A DNA stretch of 64,000 nt, from assembly GCA_964409645.1 (NCBI GenBank), contig CAYPEK010000003.1:38970-102969 (forward strand). Direction: 5' to 3'. The notes beneath the pieces were generated by a model, which worked only from the letters and a program-made list of their open reading frames with translations, ran no database searches and was not told the DNA's origin. Shown here piece by piece: positions 33,737-42,805 of this stretch (positions are counted from its first letter, which is position 1; the number at the start of each line of letters is the position of its first letter). A program made the position numbers and the translations under genes. This stretch comes from CAYPEK01 sp964409645 (lineage in GTDB: Bacteria; UBP15; UBA6099).

Positions 33737-35043
33737 GCGAACAACCGCCCAATATCCCGCCGGATGACGAAAATCCAGTAGTTGAATATACATTAATTGA
33801 ATTGGAAAAAGTTCTCGAGAACGCCACCGAGCCGTGGTATTGTGTTGACCCTATAAGAGAACCGCATACGAAAAGAAAGCTAATCGATCCGTGCAGTGAG
33901 CTCACCTCGTCGATTGTAAAAACGATGTATGAAGGATGGGGAGTCGATAAAAACAAGCTTGTAAGGGTCACAAAGCACTTGGAAGCGATCGAGATGTATC
34001 TCGATCCAAATAAGAAAACGATAAGTTTGTACGCCAATCAGCTGCACCGGCTTCTTACAAAAATATTCGGGACTGAAAAAAACACATATACCGGAGAGAT
34101 ACAGGGAATTGCGTCGATAGCTGTTGAAATGCTCGATAATATTCTCAGCTATGATAAAATCGAACAGTTTTCGATTGGCCCTTCAGACCTTCGCACTGTT
34201 AATACCTACTACGATCATCTTGTTAATACATCGATATTATGGCTTGTTATATTTTCGTATCTGAATAGAAAAAGATCGTTGGAGTCCGGCTCGATGGAGG
34301 TCTGGCGTTCGAAGAATAAGGAAGAAGTGAGAAGAATAACTGACCCGCGCGGGAGAAAACCGGTCCCCCCGTTATATTACGACTATTATGGAAGAGATCA
34401 TTGTCCGTCAGAGCTCGAACCGATGAAGAGGGGAGACTTGGGGCTTGTCGTGAGCGGATTCTTCGGTGCTCTGCTTCACGATGCGGCTTTTATCAAGGAA
34501 CCAAAGATTTTGATATCAATAAAAGGGCAGATTGACGAAAAGCTGAAACAACATCCCGACGCTACAAACAATTTACTGAAGATGAAACTGCCGATACTTC
34601 ACGAAGAGCGGCCTCTGCTTAGAAATATAATAAAAAATCACCATGAATATGCCGACGGTTCCGGTTATCCTTCGGGAAAGACTGAAAAGGACATTCATTT
34701 GTTCGCGCAAATCTTGTCGATATGCGACATGTATGATGAATATACATCCAAGTTTATCCGCGGCAAAGTTGTGCATCTGATTTCTCAAGGGACAGGGAAA
34801 ATGTTTGCCGAAGAGTTGGTGAAAGTGTTTTTGAATGTAATAAAACCTTATGATACCGGAGAAATAGTGGATGTATATGAAGGAAAGTCGAAAGAGCCGG
34901 TGATGAGAGCTGAAATTACCGATATTGAGAATCGTATCAGGCCGAAGATGAAAATCATTGAATTGTTCGGAGAACGTCCGGATTTGAGCAAAGGTGCGGA
35001 AATAGACCTTTCTGCCGGAAAAAATATTGCGTTCTTTATCTAA
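33733..35043 (+). CDS. HD-GYP domain phosphodiesterase-like protein
   Basis: A 436-aa soluble protein. The HD pair is H249-D250 in GALLHDAAF, and HHEYADGSGYP (303-313) is the HD-GYP signature, followed by LSICDMYDEYTS with the Asp of the next metal site. These enzymes hydrolyse c-di-GMP. The usual LLHDIGK is altered to LLHDAAF, so the residue after the metal pair differs. The N-terminal ~190 residues are a helical region with no receiver or GAF match I recognise. It starts inside the stop of a 31-codon leader ORF. Confidence 0.82.
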   Translation: MSEQPPNIPPDDENPVVEYTLIELEKVLENATEPWYCVDPIREPHTKRKLIDPCSELTSSIVKTMYEGWGVDKNKLVRVTKHLEAIEMYLDPNKKTISLYANQLHRLLTKIFGTEKNTYTGEIQGIASIAVEMLDNILSYDKIEQFSIGPSDLRTVNTYYDHLVNTSILWLVIFSYLNRKRSLESGSMEVWRSKNKEEVRRITDPRGRKPVPPLYYDYYGRDHCPSELEPMKRGDLGLVVSGFFGALLHDAAFIKEPKILISIKGQIDEKLKQHPDATNNLLKMKLPILHEERPLLRNIIKNHHEYADGSGYPSGKTEKDIHLFAQILSICDMYDEYTSKFIRGKVVHLISQGTGKMFAEELVKVFLNVIKPYDTGEIVDVYEGKSKEPVMRAEITDIENRIRPKMKIIELFGERPDLSKGAEIDLSAGKNIAFFI

Positions 35044-35104
35044 ATAGATATTTCTTCTTTTAAAAGAGTTAAATTTATAGTGCGGATTGCCTTGATTCTG
35101 AATT

Positions 35105-37333
35105 ATGACAAAACAGATATCATTATTCGAAGGTATTGAAGAGAAGAAAAACACACACACTTTTACTAATCATTTCCTGTTTTCGGACCGTATTGTTAAT
35201 AGTGAATTTCGGAAAGTTAAAAACATTAAAATCGAAGATGCGATTTGCGGCGAACTGAAAAAACTTTTCGTAAGTTCCGTTAAAAGCGGCAACTACGATG
35301 ATTTACTGGAGAATATTGGATATGTTCGAATTGATTCGATAGATGATTATCAGATTCTTAAAACAAGTGATGGAAAACACAAGGTAGTATATTTAGATGC
35401 CGGAAATTTTGATGTCGCGGCGGTATGCAAGCTGATCTCTGTAATGGGGAAACACGGTGGAGACTGGGGAATAATATCCGGCGATGGAAAGTGGAGATTG
35501 TTCGAAAACGGGTTGTTTTGTTCGCCTGAGAGGTGGTTTGAAGCCGATATCGATAAGTTTGACAAGAGTAACATTGATGATTTGATCGTCTTTTATTTTA
35601 TTTTTGGCGGGATCAATTACAAAAACAAGTCACTGTTAAGGGCTGTTTTATCACAAAAAAGCCATGAACGCGGCGCCGAATTGACAGAAAGGCTAAAGAA
35701 TGCGGTTCGCGTGTCTTTGGAGCTGTTGATTACTGGCTTCATAGAATCCGAAAAGGAATCGACCGGAGCAGTTCCATCCGGAGATGCTCTCGATGTAATT
35801 CTATATAATTCAGTTATATTGCTGCATCGTTTCATTTACCTGTTCTATGCGGAATCAAGGGATGTTCTACCGTCGAAAGATGAAAGATATAGAAAAGAAA
35901 AAGGGCTTGAAAAAATAATATCAATTTCGCGCAATACATTAAAGTCAAAGAAAAGCTACTACGCGGATATGAATGCGATATGGGAGGCAATGGAAACACT
36001 TTGTAAGGTTGTTTATTACGGCGATTCCGATATGAAAATACCTCTGCAAGGCACAACATTGTTTGATGAGAGCGAGCACGATTTCTTGTCGAAGAACCAA
36101 ATTGCCGATAAGTATCTTGCTGAGGTTATTGATAAGTTGGTGTTAGGCGATGAGGGCCCGGATGTATGGAAGGAAATATATATCGATCAGGTTATGGAGG
36201 CAATTTCGATACCTGATGATATTTATATTAAAAAAGCGGATGAAACCATGTTCCTTTTGAATGAAGGGAGCGAATACAGGTGGCAAAAAAAGGGAAAGGC
36301 GAAATGGAAAAAGTTTATATATTCAATTGAAAAAGATTGCTTCTATGCAAATAGAGAAGAAAATGAAGACAAGGAAATCTATTTTAGTGATTTGTTTTAT
36401 ACGAAATTAAGAAGCGAATTAATGAGGTGTGATTATAAATTCGGACCGGTGCTCATATCGGAGACCGTGTCTGTCAAATATCTATTAAATGTTATCGATG
36501 CATTGGCGACAATATCGGCCGCTTCATTTGGGCGGTCATTTGAATCGTATGGAGAAGCATGTCGGGAAGTGGTCAGACAAGCATATATCGTTGATGATAC
36601 AAGCGATCGGACCGAAACAATACAATTAGGAATTATGCTTTTTATTTTGTCGGATAAGCCGGCGATTCACACAAAGAATCGAATAAAAAAGGGACGGGTT
36701 ATAAAAGGGGCATCAACAAGCGACATTGCCATAGATAATACATTAGCAAATGAGCTTACGAGGATATCGAAGGATATTGTTCGAACGCAAACGCAAAAGA
36801 AATCCGGAATATCGGGTTTTCGTGCTGTTGAATCCGGAATGAAAAAAATAGAGGAAAGGGTTGCGAGCCTTATAAGTGAATATGAGAAGATAAATGCATT
36901 AGCTGATGTCCGGAGTCGATATCCCGTCGAAATGCAGGTTGTACATTTGCCTATTAGTTTTCCGGAAGTGTTTTACGATGAAAAAGGAGTAAGTGGATTT
37001 GAATTGATATTAACGCATACAAATGCGATGGCAATATTAAGGTCTGACGAGTCGTCTTTTTTGAAGAAACGATTAAACATAAAAGGATCGATAAGTCCGT
37101 ATGAAGCCGCATTAAGAAGATACGCCGATTATGTCTCGAAAGAAGGCAGTATTTGCCAGATAGCATCAAGTAAATATATGAAATCAAATAGAGCAAAAAG
37201 GTTGCTGGACAACAGTGGTTTGTTGATCGGAGCTGAATGCTTTGAAAACGAAACTGTTGATTTGTCATCAGATTATGTGTTTTTCAGGCAGAAAATGAAA
37301 AATACATATATAGACAGCAAATTAGAACGGTGA
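35105..37333 (+). CDS. Degenerate type IIG/Eco57I-like restriction-modification protein (probable pseudoenzyme)
   Basis: A 742-aa protein that keeps the frame of Eco57I-type fusion enzymes but lacks their catalytic residues. N-terminal nuclease-like region: GDWGIISGDGKWRLFENG (~118-135) corresponds to the WGILTNGxxWRLY box, yet the Glu-x-Lys is replaced by YLDAGN. RFIYLFYAESRDVLP (~243-257) fits the RLLFLLYAEDRGLLP helix. Methyltransferase motif I (DPACGSG) corresponds to GPVLISETV (447-455). Motif IV (NPPY) corresponds to THTNAM (637-642) right after the kept FPEVFYDEKGVSGFELIL. It stops ~100 residues later, without the target-recognition domain. The ORF is intact, so it is probably expressed. 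The alignment is by eye. The gene is AT-richer than its neighbours. Confidence 0.6.
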   Translation: MTKQISLFEGIEEKKNTHTFTNHFLFSDRIVNSEFRKVKNIKIEDAICGELKKLFVSSVKSGNYDDLLENIGYVRIDSIDDYQILKTSDGKHKVVYLDAGNFDVAAVCKLISVMGKHGGDWGIISGDGKWRLFENGLFCSPERWFEADIDKFDKSNIDDLIVFYFIFGGINYKNKSLLRAVLSQKSHERGAELTERLKNAVRVSLELLITGFIESEKESTGAVPSGDALDVILYNSVILLHRFIYLFYAESRDVLPSKDERYRKEKGLEKIISISRNTLKSKKSYYADMNAIWEAMETLCKVVYYGDSDMKIPLQGTTLFDESEHDFLSKNQIADKYLAEVIDKLVLGDEGPDVWKEIYIDQVMEAISIPDDIYIKKADETMFLLNEGSEYRWQKKGKAKWKKFIYSIEKDCFYANREENEDKEIYFSDLFYTKLRSELMRCDYKFGPVLISETVSVKYLLNVIDALATISAASFGRSFESYGEACREVVRQAYIVDDTSDRTETIQLGIMLFILSDKPAIHTKNRIKKGRVIKGASTSDIAIDNTLANELTRISKDIVRTQTQKKSGISGFRAVESGMKKIEERVASLISEYEKINALADVRSRYPVEMQVVHLPISFPEVFYDEKGVSGFELILTHTNAMAILRSDESSFLKKRLNIKGSISPYEAALRRYADYVSKEGSICQIASSKYMKSNRAKRLLDNSGLLIGAECFENETVDLSSDYVFFRQKMKNTYIDSKLER

Positions 37334-37340
37334 TATCGAG

Positions 37341-40313
37341 TTGAATATAAGATATAAAACATTAATAATAATTTTTGCAGGTTTTATTATCTTCATAACA
37401 TGCCTATTTGCACTTACAAAAACGATATGGGATAGATCGTACTCTAAACTTGAAAATCAATTGGCGGTTAAGAATGCCGAAAGATGCCGAGATGTATTAT
37501 TTGGAAGGATAAGCTATCTGGAAAGTAAAGTGCCTGACTGGAGCGCTTGGGATGACACTTATGAATTTATGAAGAATAAATCCCAAAAATATATAGACGA
37601 TAATCTGACTTACGACACTTACGATGAATTAAATATTGATTTTTTAATCTTCACTGATTTAGACGGAAGAATATTTTATTCAAAAGGTTATGATGCAAAT
37701 GAAAAAAACGTCGTTCAAGATATCCCACCGGAAATTAAAAGATTAATTAATAGCGGCAAGCTGAATCTAAGGAACCCGGAAGTAAGACAAAAAATAAGCG
37801 GTGTATATCCAACAAAGAACGGAATGGTTTTACTGGCAGGTTATTCGATAATAACAAGTAAGTTTACCGGTCCTGCACGAGGAATGGTTTTAATGGGGAT
37901 GTATTTTGATAATAATGAGCTGAACTCTCTGAAAAAAGCAATAAAAATCGACGTGGAATATGAATATATTAAGAAAAGCAATTTAAATAAAGAATTTAAG
38001 AGTGTAACGAAAAAGCTTATAGAAAGTAACACTCCATTTGCAACTCCTCAGACAAAGAATTTCGTTGCTGCGTATGTATTGATAAACGATATAACCGGAA
38101 AGCCGGCTTATGTTTTGAAAATATTGCAGCCACGATCAATATACAAACAAGGTATGACTAGCCTGCGCTATTTTATAACGGCGTTTATAATAGGCGGGAT
38201 TTTGGCCGGAATAATGTTTTTTTTCCTATTATCCGGATTCGTTTTGTATCCGATTGCAAAGCTGAGTAGGGATGTTACGAAAATCGGCGAGACCGGCGAT
38301 ATCAGCTTGCGTTTAAAAGCAAAAGGGACGGATGAGATATCAAAGCTGGCTGTATCGGTTAATAATATGATGGCGCAGTTGGAAAAATCCAGCATAGAAC
38401 TTCAAAGCGAAAGAAATTTTATATCAACGGTTGTAGAGACTATCGGTGCGTTGTTGGTAATTATAAATAAAAAAGGAGAAATTGTTCACATAAACAAGGC
38501 GTTTGAGAATGCAACAGGGTACATACATAACGAATTGAATGGGGAAGTATTTTGGGATTTTTTTATTCCTGAAGATATTAGGAATGAGATAAAAAACATA
38601 TTTCTTAAATTAACCACCGGTGACTATCCCATACAGTATGAGAATTTGATAAAAACAAAGAACGGAGACTATAGAAATATTGCGTGGTCAAATACAGTGC
38701 TTCTCGACAGGGAAGGCAAGGTGGAATTTATTGTCGCCACCGGAATTGATATTACCGATGGAAAGAAAGCGATAGAGCAGCTTAAGGAATCGGAAGAAAA
38801 ATACAGGGTTCTTGTGGAATCCGCTTCGGAATCTATATTTGCCGTCAGTAAGGAGTATCGCATTATCTCAATGAATAAAAGCGGCGCCGAGCGGCTGAAC
38901 GTGACGCCTGAAGATATAGTAGGCAAAAGCGTATATGATTTTTTTCCGAAAAGCTTCATAGACGATTCCATCTACATTTTAGACGAGGTTTTAAACCACA
39001 AAAAACAGGTGGGCCCATTCAGGATAGAATTACCTTTGCAAGGTGAAAAGGTATGGTTTGACATAATTTTAACGCCAGTAATGGATGCGAATGGCGAGAT
39101 ATCGCATGTGATAGGGATAGGCAGAGATGTAACTATGTTGAAACAGGCAGAGGAAGAGAAGGAAATCCTCGAACACCAACTGATGCAATCTCAGAAAATG
39201 GAAGCGGTTGGAACACTAGCCGGAGGTATTGCGCACGATTTTAACAATATGCTTGCTATCATTATGGGAAACGCCCAGCTTGCGGCGCTGGACTTTCAGG
39301 AGGATGTGACAAAGGCAAGGGAATTGAACGAGATTATCAAGGCAGTGAATCGCGCGAAAGACCTGACGATGAAGTTGTTGACTTTTGCAAGGAAAGAAAA
39401 AATACAAGTAAAAATCTATTCAATAAACAAGGTGGTTGGAGAACTGGTTTCGATATTGGAAAGAAGCATATACAAAAAGATCGAGATATTTACAAATTTA
39501 TCGGATAATCTGATGCCTGTGAAAATTGACGCCAATCAGATACAGCAGGCATTTTTAAATGTATGCAATAATGCCAGTGACGCCATGCCGCAAGGCGGTA
39601 CGCTGACGATAGAAACGCTTCCGTATGAGAGAGAAATAAATAACGTTGAAGGTGTTCGAAGAAAGGATGTGTTTTGCAATATACGTTTTAAGGACACAGG
39701 AGAAGGGATACCGGATGATGTTCTATCGAAAATATTTGATCCCTTTTTTACAACGAAGGAGAGAGGGAAAGGTACGGGATTAGGTTTATCGGTAACTTTG
39801 GGAATTGTTCAGAATCACGGGGGATGGATTGACGTGTCGAGTGCTATCGGCAATGGAACGCAAATCGATATATATCTACCCTGTGTCGATGAGCAAATAT
39901 CGGTAGATGATAAGGACGAAGACGCAGATGAGGTCGTTGGTGGGAACGAGACGATCATGATTGTTGACGACGAATTACCCGTGTTGGATATCGCGGAGAG
40001 AATTCTAAAAAAAGTAGGCTATAAGGTAATATCGGCAAGCAACGGAAAAGTTGCGATAGATAAATATAAGAAGAGCAGAAAGAAAGTATCTCTGGTCATA
40101 CTTGACATGATAATGCCCGATACGGATCCGCACGAGTTGAAAAATGAGTTGAAACAAATCGACAGCAATGTGAGGATCGTTCTTTCGTCAGGGCATGTAG
40201 CGGACGGACGCATAAGTGAGATGTTTTCCGAGGGAATAGTAAGTTATGTGCAAAAGCCTTATACGATAAAAGAGCTGTGTAAAGCAGTGAGACGGGCACT
40301 AGATGAAAAATGA
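37341..40313 (+). CDS. CHASE4-HAMP-PAS-PAS hybrid sensor histidine kinase with receiver
   Basis: A 990-aa protein. TM1 is ~8-25 and a CHASE4-type sensor (PDWSAWDDTYEFM; FLIFTDLDGRIFYSKGYD) fills the periplasmic region. TM2 is ~275-300, then HAMP and two PAS domains (~355-610). HisKA has H632 in GGIAHDFNN, and the HATPase has an N box, then DTGEGIPDDVLSKIFDPFFTT and GTGLGLSV. A C-terminal receiver follows (DDELPVLDIA; D922 in VILDMIMPD; K near VQKPY). All catalytic residues are visible. The TTG start lies 8 bp after the pseudo-restriction-modification gene, so the two are probably cotranscribed. Ligand unknown. Confidence 0.88.
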   Translation: MNIRYKTLIIIFAGFIIFITCLFALTKTIWDRSYSKLENQLAVKNAERCRDVLFGRISYLESKVPDWSAWDDTYEFMKNKSQKYIDDNLTYDTYDELNIDFLIFTDLDGRIFYSKGYDANEKNVVQDIPPEIKRLINSGKLNLRNPEVRQKISGVYPTKNGMVLLAGYSIITSKFTGPARGMVLMGMYFDNNELNSLKKAIKIDVEYEYIKKSNLNKEFKSVTKKLIESNTPFATPQTKNFVAAYVLINDITGKPAYVLKILQPRSIYKQGMTSLRYFITAFIIGGILAGIMFFFLLSGFVLYPIAKLSRDVTKIGETGDISLRLKAKGTDEISKLAVSVNNMMAQLEKSSIELQSERNFISTVVETIGALLVIINKKGEIVHINKAFENATGYIHNELNGEVFWDFFIPEDIRNEIKNIFLKLTTGDYPIQYENLIKTKNGDYRNIAWSNTVLLDREGKVEFIVATGIDITDGKKAIEQLKESEEKYRVLVESASESIFAVSKEYRIISMNKSGAERLNVTPEDIVGKSVYDFFPKSFIDDSIYILDEVLNHKKQVGPFRIELPLQGEKVWFDIILTPVMDANGEISHVIGIGRDVTMLKQAEEEKEILEHQLMQSQKMEAVGTLAGGIAHDFNNMLAIIMGNAQLAALDFQEDVTKARELNEIIKAVNRAKDLTMKLLTFARKEKIQVKIYSINKVVGELVSILERSIYKKIEIFTNLSDNLMPVKIDANQIQQAFLNVCNNASDAMPQGGTLTIETLPYEREINNVEGVRRKDVFCNIRFKDTGEGIPDDVLSKIFDPFFTTKERGKGTGLGLSVTLGIVQNHGGWIDVSSAIGNGTQIDIYLPCVDEQISVDDKDEDADEVVGGNETIMIVDDELPVLDIAERILKKVGYKVISASNGKVAIDKYKKSRKKVSLVILDMIMPDTDPHELKNELKQIDSNVRIVLSSGHVADGRISEMFSEGIVSYVQKPYTIKELCKAVRRALDEK

Positions 40314-40316
40314 AAA

Positions 40317-41354
40317 CTATTTACGCGCAATACATTCGACTACGTTTTTATCTGAAAGCAGCCTCGCACATAAATCGCATTGATGTGTATATTTGTATTT
40401 AAGTAAGTCTTCAGCTCCCGCCGACAACGCCAAAGCAACCGGACCACCATCAGCAAGCAAACGAATCAGTGGATCGGAAAGAGCTTTTTCATAAATATCA
40501 GCAAGAGACATTGAGTAAATGTTACCTATGATAAGAGCATTTGAGAAAATATTTGAATTGCCGCAACAAGCGCGAACATCTCCTGTCGGATCAATCCAGA
40601 AATATCCTGTGCCCTTAGGTCCTAAACAGCCGAAACGAGAGATTGGAGCGTCGGCTCTGTTGTTCTTTTCCGTGTAATTTGTGTCTATGTCTTTGAAAAC
40701 AAAAGACGAATCAGGGAGTTCGTCCCATGTCGGCCGGGTAGGCGCCCAGAAAACGACTTTGATACGACTTTCGCCGGCGATGAGATAATTATCATTATAT
40801 GATGATTTAAGGCCATAAGAAGAAAGGAGTTGTGTAAGTTGCTCCACTCTCTGAACTGATCGATTCTTATCTATATCGCAACAACCAATAATGAATTTAT
40901 CAAGGTTAAAATATTTATCCGCATAAAATATGAAATTGGCAGTCCATTCAGGCCTAATGAATTTATGAAAATGATCATAACTGATCCGAAAACCCGACAT
41001 AAAACCCGCCTCACTCAAACGGGAGAAAAAACTGTTGAGTTTGTCAGGTTCTCCTCCGAGAATGCAATTTGTTGGAAACCTGTGGATTTTAAAAGAAAGT
41101 TTCTTTCCTGATTTTATCAGATCAATGATGAAGTCTTCGCAAAGGGTTGGCTCACCGCCGGCTATCTGAAAAGAGCTGATACCGATTTGTTTAGCTTCTT
41201 TCAGAACATTGATGGAAGAGTCGATGTCGAGTTTAATATTCAAATCAAATCGGTTAAAAGGAATATTGCAGTGAGAACACATTGAAGGGCAGTAGTAGGT
41301 CGGTGAGAAAGTAATTCCTTTTGGCGTATATAATGAATTGTTGAGTTCTAACAT
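40317..41354 (-). CDS. Radical SAM protein with SPASM-like C-terminal cysteines
   Basis: A 345-aa protein. The [4Fe-4S]-SAM motif is C22-xxx-C26-xx-C29 (YYCPSMCSHC), followed by the GGEPTL motif (QIAGGEPTLCEDF). The C-terminus carries more Cys residues (GCLGPKG, RACCGNSN, CDLCARLL), as in SPASM-type auxiliary cluster domains, which act on peptides or proteins. No precursor peptide or partner is visible. It shares the strand with rluB 23 bp upstream. The product is unknown; tRNA or peptide modification are the options. Confidence 0.78.
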   Translation of the reverse strand: MLELNNSLYTPKGITFSPTYYCPSMCSHCNIPFNRFDLNIKLDIDSSINVLKEAKQIGISSFQIAGGEPTLCEDFIIDLIKSGKKLSFKIHRFPTNCILGGEPDKLNSFFSRLSEAGFMSGFRISYDHFHKFIRPEWTANFIFYADKYFNLDKFIIGCCDIDKNRSVQRVEQLTQLLSSYGLKSSYNDNYLIAGESRIKVVFWAPTRPTWDELPDSSFVFKDIDTNYTEKNNRADAPISRFGCLGPKGTGYFWIDPTGDVRACCGNSNIFSNALIIGNIYSMSLADIYEKALSDPLIRLLADGGPVALALSAGAEDLLKYKYTHQCDLCARLLSDKNVVECIARK

Positions 41355-41377
41355 TTTTATCTTTGCAATATCCTACG

Positions 41378-42142
41378 TTAATAAGAACTATCGGTGAGCT
41401 CTACAGTAGCCGATTCCGCTTCTTTATCGGTTAGTATTTTGTATGTTCCGACTGGAAGACTGCCTAATTTAAGTTTTCCGATCTTCACTCTTTTTAAATA
41501 CAAGACTTCATAGCCGATGGCTCTGAACATCCGTCTCACTTGTCTTTTACGGCCTTCGCGTATGGATATTTCCATCAAAGCTCCGCGGAACTTGCCTTTG
41601 GAATATTCGATAAACTTATTCCCGCTGATGGTTTTGATTTTGGCGGGAGCTGTGATACCGTCATCAAGAAGTATTCCGTTATTGAGTTGTTCAATTTGGG
41701 AATTCGAAGGAAGAGATTGTATCAAAGCCTCATACGTTTTGAATACTTTGTGTTTAGGATGAAGGATTCTGTTCGCGAATTCTCCATCGTTGGTAAGAAG
41801 AAGCAGTCCTTCAGTGTCGTAATCCAGCCGTCCGACCGGGAAAATCCTTGCGGGGAAGTCTTTGAAAAAATCCATAACAGTCGATCTGCCGCGATGAATA
41901 TCGGGCGCTGCGGTTGTAAGGCATCCCGCGGGTTTATTGAACATGACATAATAGATTTTTTCGAAAGATACGTTTTTACCGTCAACTTTTATATCGTCTA
42001 TATCCGGGTCCGCTTTAGCGCCTAGTTCGCAGATAAGCTGGTTATTGACTGTGACCCGTTTCTCAAGAATTATAGATTCGCATTTGCGGCGGGCGCCGTA
42101 TCCCGATTTTGATAGAATTTTTTGCAGTCTTTCTTCAGCCAT
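41378..42142 (-). CDS. rluB: RluB/RsuA-family 23S/16S rRNA pseudouridine synthase
   Basis: A 254-aa protein with an S4 RNA-binding domain (RLQKILSKSGYGARRKCESI) and the synthase core FPVGRLDYDTEGLLLLTNDG with the catalytic Asp in GRLDYDT. KVFKTYEALI and RMFRAIGYEVLYLKRVKIG complete the family pattern. It isomerises a uridine in rRNA helix 80 or in 16S; RluB is more likely than RsuA from the KYS4-linker type, though this is inference. It lies 78 bp downstream of the GyrI-like gene. Confidence 0.88.
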   Translation of the reverse strand: MAEERLQKILSKSGYGARRKCESIILEKRVTVNNQLICELGAKADPDIDDIKVDGKNVSFEKIYYVMFNKPAGCLTTAAPDIHRGRSTVMDFFKDFPARIFPVGRLDYDTEGLLLLTNDGEFANRILHPKHKVFKTYEALIQSLPSNSQIEQLNNGILLDDGITAPAKIKTISGNKFIEYSKGKFRGALMEISIREGRKRQVRRMFRAIGYEVLYLKRVKIGKLKLGSLPVGTYKILTDKEAESATVELTDSSY

Positions 42143-42220
42143 GAATTACTCGTTCAAAATATGATTAAGCATAAAAAATGGAATGATATATCGGACGGAA
42201 TGCGGTATCGAAAGTGATAA

Positions 42221-42739
42221 CTAATTTATTGGGAAATAATAGAAGATATTTTGTTTTATTCCTTTTCCGTTGTATATCTCAATGATTGGGCCGTTCAGTG
42301 TTTTTCCGTTGGCTTTCATCCACTCTTCAGCTTTCTTGTAAACGCGCATTGTTCCCACAGCGGACATTCCGGAAAAAGTTCCAACAAGATAATGGTTGTA
42401 CGGGAGTGAAGTGAAAGCCATAGGAGAATCAACAGAAACTTGATCGCCGACTAAAACGCCGCCTTTGCTTTTTAGTTGATCCGCCGGTACGGTTTTGGGG
42501 TCGTCGTAAAGCACCGCAATTCCATCACCGTAGGGTATATTTTGTTCATCAAGCCTCTTAGTTACGTCTTTTATAACCGATTGAATAAGCTGATAAGCGC
42601 CTTCGTGGTCTTCATAAACAACATAAAATGGGCCCTCGTTCCTCTCTTCAAATGCTATTGATGAGAAAAGGCCGGTGTATGATGCGGTTCCGAGAGCAAC
42701 CACGCCAAGTATGATTACCAGAATAAGTAATTTTTTCAT
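42221..42739 (-). CDS. Membrane-anchored GyrI-like small-molecule-binding protein
   Basis: A 172-aa protein. A hydrophobic N-terminus (KKLLILVIILGVVALGTASY) acts as an anchor or signal, followed by a GyrI/SOUL-like fold: GPFYVVYEDHEGAYQLIQSV, LPYNHYLVGTFSGM and GPIIEIYNG. Most GyrI-like domains are cytoplasmic effector binders or gyrase inhibitors. Anchoring to the membrane is less usual and would place the domain in the periplasm. GGAGGG is 5 nt before the ATG. It lies 66 bp after glmS on the same strand. Confidence 0.7.
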   Translation of the reverse strand: MKKLLILVIILGVVALGTASYTGLFSSIAFEERNEGPFYVVYEDHEGAYQLIQSVIKDVTKRLDEQNIPYGDGIAVLYDDPKTVPADQLKSKGGVLVGDQVSVDSPMAFTSLPYNHYLVGTFSGMSAVGTMRVYKKAEEWMKANGKTLNGPIIEIYNGKGIKQNIFYYFPIN

Positions 42740-42805
42740 TTTGTCCCTCCGGCTTTAAAAATTAGTATCAAAAAAGCATATAAAAAAGTTACAGTGTAAA
42801 TATTT

